From Leucogyrophana mollusca (lineage: Eukaryota; Basidiomycota; Agaricomycetes; Boletales), in contig MU266688.1 in assembly GCA_021014945.1 (NCBI GenBank), positions 1 to 22,398 of the forward strand: DNA of 22,398 nt, read 5' to 3'. Both the position numbers and the translations under genes were made by a program. Positions 18,905 to 22,398 of this stretch are shown piece by piece. Within the stretch, counting starts at the first letter, position 1. Each line of letters starts with the position of its first letter. The notes beneath the pieces are model-generated. The model was not told where the DNA came from, ran no database searches, and saw only the letters and a program-made list of their open reading frames with translations.

Positions 18905-19877
18905 TTTCTTGGTGCCGTGAAAGAACATGGGGTTCCTTTGCGATTGCGGGGAGACCGTGGTGGCGAGAATGTAGATGTATCCGTTTGGATGATAATGCAT
19001 CGAGGCCCAAACAGAGCCTTGTTCATGTGGGGATCATAAGTCAAACAGATCTTCCATGTCTCAATGTGTCTCTAGCTGATTTCTAATAAGGTCAACTCAT
19101 AATACTCGTATCGAACGCCTATGGGTTGAAGTTGGCCGCCATTTTGTACGCCGGTGGAAGGCCTTCTTCGTTCATCTCGAGTGTCTTCACGGATTGGATC
19201 GCAGAAATCCACATCACTTGTGGCTTCTTCATTTCTTATTTCTTGACCTTATCAATACAGACTGCCAGGTTTTCATTGATGAGTGGAACCATCACCCGAT
19301 ATCAACTGCAGGAAACCAGTCGCCAGCAGTGAGTAATTCCCGAGTTCAATTACTTACCGCTGAATAAAATGGATATTTATCACACAAATGTCTGATTTAG
19401 GATATGCGGTTCCTGTCAGAAGTCGAGAATGGAGTATATACCAAAGATCCATTTGAAGATGTTCATCCAGATCTTATTGCCCGGTACTACGGCACTGAAG
19501 GTCCTCCACTCTCAGTTGATGAACAAGATGATGTTGATGAGATGAGACAAGCTGTCGAGGGGGAAATTGCTTCCGACATGGCAGCAAATATACACCATGA
19601 ACCAGTTGCAGTACCGGAGTACAGCAACCCATTCCCATCTGCAGATATCGAGGACCTTTTCTACCAGGCTTTAGCAGATGTTGAGGCCAGTGGGTTGCTG
19701 CCAGATAGTCTCACTTTTCCTGCATTTCGGTGGAACCTTTATTCATATGACTCACATGAGGATATCACGGTAGGGTTTCGAAAGGCTAAAACACTAACAA
19801 TACCCCTTCCGCCTACTGTTTGGTGCCACGAGCTATTAGATGGGTACATGCAAGGATTCCGTCTGTGCAGCCATTGA
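18905..19877 (+). pseudogene. Integrase-core protein, 3' part, displaced by the insertion
   Basis: It continues the gene that stops at 12160. The exon 18905-19035 encodes FLGAVKEHGVPLRLRGDRGG, then ENVDVSVWMIMHRGPNR. The conserved Asp of GDRGGEN is a typical rve catalytic position. The next intron (19036-19090) has ATAAGT where GTAAGT is expected, yet phase is exact and splicing would give WGSSTHNTRIERLW. The exon 19091-19328 has HLWLLHFLFL and FIDEWNHHPIS. After a normal intron (19329-19400), the exon 19401-19877 gives DMRFLSEVENGVY, DVHPDLIARYYGT, an acidic linker, NIHHEPVAVP and the LPPTVW ending. The gene is dead through the insertion, the upstream TGA and frameshift, and the lost donor. 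Confidence 0.82.
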
Positions 19878-20888
19878 ATAGCGTGACCGAGATAATGCAA
19901 GAAACGCACTTGCCTGACTGTGAATATCGTATGTTGGCACTGTACCTCACGGGCTGGGCATGTTGGGAAGTGATTCCCAACAAGCCTGAAAAATTGGTGA
20001 ACAACTGGGGTTGGGCTGCTGTACCACACTTACCTGGCTTTGGTCGAACGCAAATGTGCTCAATGGTCGTGTTATGCCAGTGGGTTGCTGATTCTAATGA
20101 GCCTATGCAACTGAGGCATGTAACCATACACACTTGGCTTTGGAACTCATCCATTGACAGTACATGTAGGGGGATAGGCTTGCTGGACAGAGATAATGCT
20201 TCGGTGAAGCGCCCCTTGAAATATATAATGCGAGTACGTGCAAAATGCAGTGTCGGAACCAATTACTTCGCATTGAGGGCCAGTGGCATTCATGTGAGCT
20301 TCTAATGTGTGAGGCAGACGCAAAATATCGCTGGCAACAGCAGAGTCGTTGCGACCGTCCATGCGACGACTCAAAAGGATGGGACGAATGTGCAGAGGAT
20401 GAATGGGTAAGACAATTTTGACAGCCGGGCTGTAAACTTGTAAATGTTTCGCGATCACAATGTAAGCGGAAACAAGAGCGGTGATCTTGGGGGTTCAGGG
20501 CTTGCTCCACCAGAGATTGCCAGGGCACGGACAACTCCAACCTATAGGGAGAAACAGTCACCTGTTGCGAGCCTATCCCCGATATAATGTCCGTGCAACC
20601 TGCATGCAATGGAGAGCCACCAGAAATAACAGCGAAATTTGACGAAAAGTTTCACTAATCTCTTGGCCGGAACAAACGAATTTAACAGGACCGAGTAGCG
20701 TGTTGAGCTCCTTCGTCATTTACTGACAATTTGGAGTAAACATAAGCATTATGATGGATGGAAAGTACGTGCATTGAGAAAAGACCGCAACCTGAAGGTT
20801 TGAGCAGGCTGGGGTCGATTTTGAAATATAAGGCATGCTTGATTTGAGGACGGGCACAAAGCCCATAATACTGCGACAAGCCGCGACG
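19878..20888. other. Gene-poor stretch
   Basis: Open frames of 150-170 codons occur on both strands (for example 19820-20305 plus, 20103-20609 minus), but they overlap each other, contain no recognisable motif and have unremarkable composition. None was accepted. No repeat or structured RNA was identified. Confidence 0.5.
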
Positions 20889-21437
20889 ATGGAAAGCATG
20901 CAGCAATTCGTCGATGCGATCCCTCGCAATCATGCAATTGACACATCCCAGCTTCAGGGTCTGGCTCAAGATTTGGCAGAAGCCAGAACTCGTGTGGCCT
21001 TACTTGAAGCAGAATACACATCGGAGCTATTACGACTATGCTGTGATATGCTTCCGATTCGCGCAGGCAACTCGGACAGTGATCAGGCAGTAAGTATTTG
21101 GGCCGTCATGCACACAACTTAGTAGTACTCAGTACCAACAAGCAGGAGGAAGACAGCTCGATCAGCTCCCCCACTAGGATGGAACCAGAACTTGTGGCTT
21201 ATATTGATCACTACTATGCTGAAAAAAACCGCTGGGCACCATGGGATTCACTGTGAGTTGGCGCTTCGGTTCTAGAGGAGTTATGCCAACACTGATCCTG
21301 TTGGCAGTACTGAATATAACATTGAAAGGTTTAGAGAGAAGATGAATGATGGTTCAGAGGCGCAGAGCGAGGAGGAACTCTGGATCAACTCAGACCAGGA
21401 GAATGAGGGACAAAGAAGTGAAAATGCTTTGGAGTGA
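20889..21437 (+). CDS. Small unrecognised three-exon protein (145 aa)
   Basis: Exons 20889-21089, 21146-21252 and 21308-21437 join in phase through GTAAGT...AAGCAG and GTGAGT...TTGGCAG introns to give 145 codons plus TGA. An in-frame ATG at 20835 would add 18 residues. The protein has a helical, coiled-coil-like stretch (LAQDLAEARTRVALLEAEY), a region with TSELLRLCCDMLPI and YIDHYYAEKNRWAPWD, and an acidic C-terminus (SEAQSEEELWINSDQEN). An AATAAA lies 8 nt after the stop. I do not recognise it. Two clean introns plus a poly(A)-like signal make it more likely real than chance. No neighbour suggests a role. Confidence 0.6.
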
Positions 21438-21835
21438 TTGTAAGAATAAAATGGTGGTGACCACAGTAAATATATGAACCTAGTGCATCACCTATATCAA
21501 GAGGTGAGCGGAAAAGCAATTACAAACACCAACATGATGCCGAGTTGGAATCCCGGAAAGTCCCTCAGCCACTTTCGCGTTTTTGCAAGTCAGTTCTTGG
21601 AAGTTGTATAGTGGCTCGTAAGTATGATGGATTGTTTCCATGAGTGAGTGAAGCCCCCCATAGTTGATACATATCTACCAGTCTAGGTAGTTACTTTGAT
21701 AAAAATTGTCGTGCAAGAGGACACACTGACCGAATCTCAGAATTTCCTATGACTTGGCTGAGATCACGTGGGGCAGATGCGACAAGACGCGACAAGGCGC
21801 GTCTTTGTCCTTTAGATAAGATAGTAATGACACAT
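21438..21835. other. Intergenic region
   Basis: It holds a poly(A)-signal-like AATAAA at 21445-21450, belonging to the preceding small gene. A short GCGACAAG / GCGACAAG repeat followed by GACAAGGCGCGTCTTTGTC, which can fold back, lies at about 21778-21811. Nothing else was identified. Confidence 0.5.
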
Positions 21836-22398
21836 ATGAATACCCTTCAAACCGACCCCATTGTTCTAGGTGAAACCATATCATCAATCCTGAACGTACC
21901 TGCGCCATCCAATACACTCGATGTGGGTGCCATCATCACTGAAAACATGCAGGAAGGTTTCCTCCTGCTCCACCAGGCCGGATTCCTTGTAAAACGGAAG
22001 CAGGGACCCATCTGGCAGCTACTATGCCCTGTATGTGACGACTTGATTGGTACTGGTCTTCCGGCCTCCATGCCCACCCTTGACTCCAGGGGACACTTCT
22101 CGTCACTGCAGAACCACAGGGGTGGTGCCGGATGTACCAAAAGGCAGGCCCGAAAGGCGAGGGCCTCCGAGAATTCACGTTCAGACTCAACTGCAAGTTC
22201 CTCAAGCTCGAGTCCAGCATCCACCCCTCCCCCTCCCAATTTTGTATCCATGTGCACTCCTTCAATAGCACTCCCTGGCGAATCCCACCTCCCACATGCT
22301 AGCTTTACTGCACGACCACTGGCTGACTTTAATTGCCCGGCCCTCCCACTCGTTTGGAACGTTGAGAGTGGGACTTTCTGGGAGACCTTTCCATTTGC
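21836..22398 (+). CDS. Zinc-finger-like protein, N-terminal part, runs off the right edge
   Basis: The frame is open from ATG at 21836 to the end of the window (187 codons, no stop). It begins MNTLQTDPIVLGETISS. Cys and His spacing (CPVC at about residues 66-69, then HFSSLQNH and GC near residue 100) resembles a C2HC finger with the F-x2-L-x2-H core, like the finger at the start of the Plavaka transposase. A Ser/Pro-rich linker follows (SSSSSSPASTPPPP), then PLVWNVESGTFWETFPF at the edge. In mushroom genomes such N-termini often precede transposase-like or other repeat-family proteins; that is inference. The function is unassigned. Confidence 0.6.
   Translation, partial: MNTLQTDPIVLGETISSILNVPAPSNTLDVGAIITENMQEGFLLLHQAGFLVKRKQGPIWQLLCPVCDDLIGTGLPASMPTLDSRGHFSSLQNHRGGAGCTKRQARKARASENSRSDSTASSSSSSPASTPPPPNFVSMCTPSIALPGESHLPHASFTARPLADFNCPALPLVWNVESGTFWETFPF

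Noticed and set aside
19820..20609. Open frames of 150-170 codons on both strands after the integrase gene
   Set aside because: They overlap each other, show no family motif and lack convincing splice sites; the plus frame overlaps the last integrase exon in another frame.

Overview
The window looks like transposon-rich chromosome of a mushroom-forming basidiomycete (Agaricomycetes). The basis is the gene families, which are Plavaka-type CACTA transposase, a DUF6532-like protein, a DUF6729/3'-5' exonuclease giant protein, a fungal integrase-core protein, mushroom-type BTB proteins and a PIF/Harbinger transposase, together with many 45-75 nt GT-AG introns that splice in phase. Family names come from recalled family patterns, since no search could be run. 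Nearly every large gene is broken; the BTB gene at 9951-11025 is the clearest intact one.

Left part (1-4.6 kb): a possible last exon at the very edge, a gene-poor stretch, then remnants of a PIF/Harbinger transposase (N-terminus 1291-1503, C-terminal third 2885-3196) whose catalytic middle is replaced by a tRNA-like SINE head and a 20-bp minisatellite. A 5'-truncated, frameshifted BTB pseudogene follows on the + strand (3400-4209).

Middle (4.6-11.0 kb, minus strand): a huge gene of at least eight exons (9703 down to 4587). It carries a zinc-ribbon DUF6729-like region, a DDE-transposase-like core and an embedded DEDDy 3'-5' exonuclease with all catalytic residues. It has at least three frameshifts, two premature stops and one dead splice donor. 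An intact BTB paralogue (11025 down to 9951) lies just upstream on the same strand, so two BTB paralogues in opposite orientation bracket the exonuclease gene.

Right part (11.1-19.9 kb) is a three-level nest. An integrase-core gene starts at about 11168, breaks off at 12160 after its STVLD motif, and resumes at about 18905 with the next residues of the same domain. The 6.7-kb block between the two halves holds a divergent pair: a DUF6532-like gene (minus, 14214-12486, internally deleted) and a Plavaka transposase (plus, 14488-18620). The Plavaka gene is itself split by a 1322-bp non-autonomous element (16935-18256) with 56-bp perfect terminal inverted repeats and a GTACAC target duplication. 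Removing each insertion on paper restores the reading frame of its host, which gives a relative order of events.

Far right (19.9-22.4 kb): a gene-poor stretch, a small unrecognised three-exon gene (20889-21437), and the start of a zinc-finger-like ORF that runs off the window (21836-22398). Across the dead genes the lesions are biased to CGA-to-TGA stops and other C/G-to-T/A changes, as expected if these repeats were cytosine-methylated.
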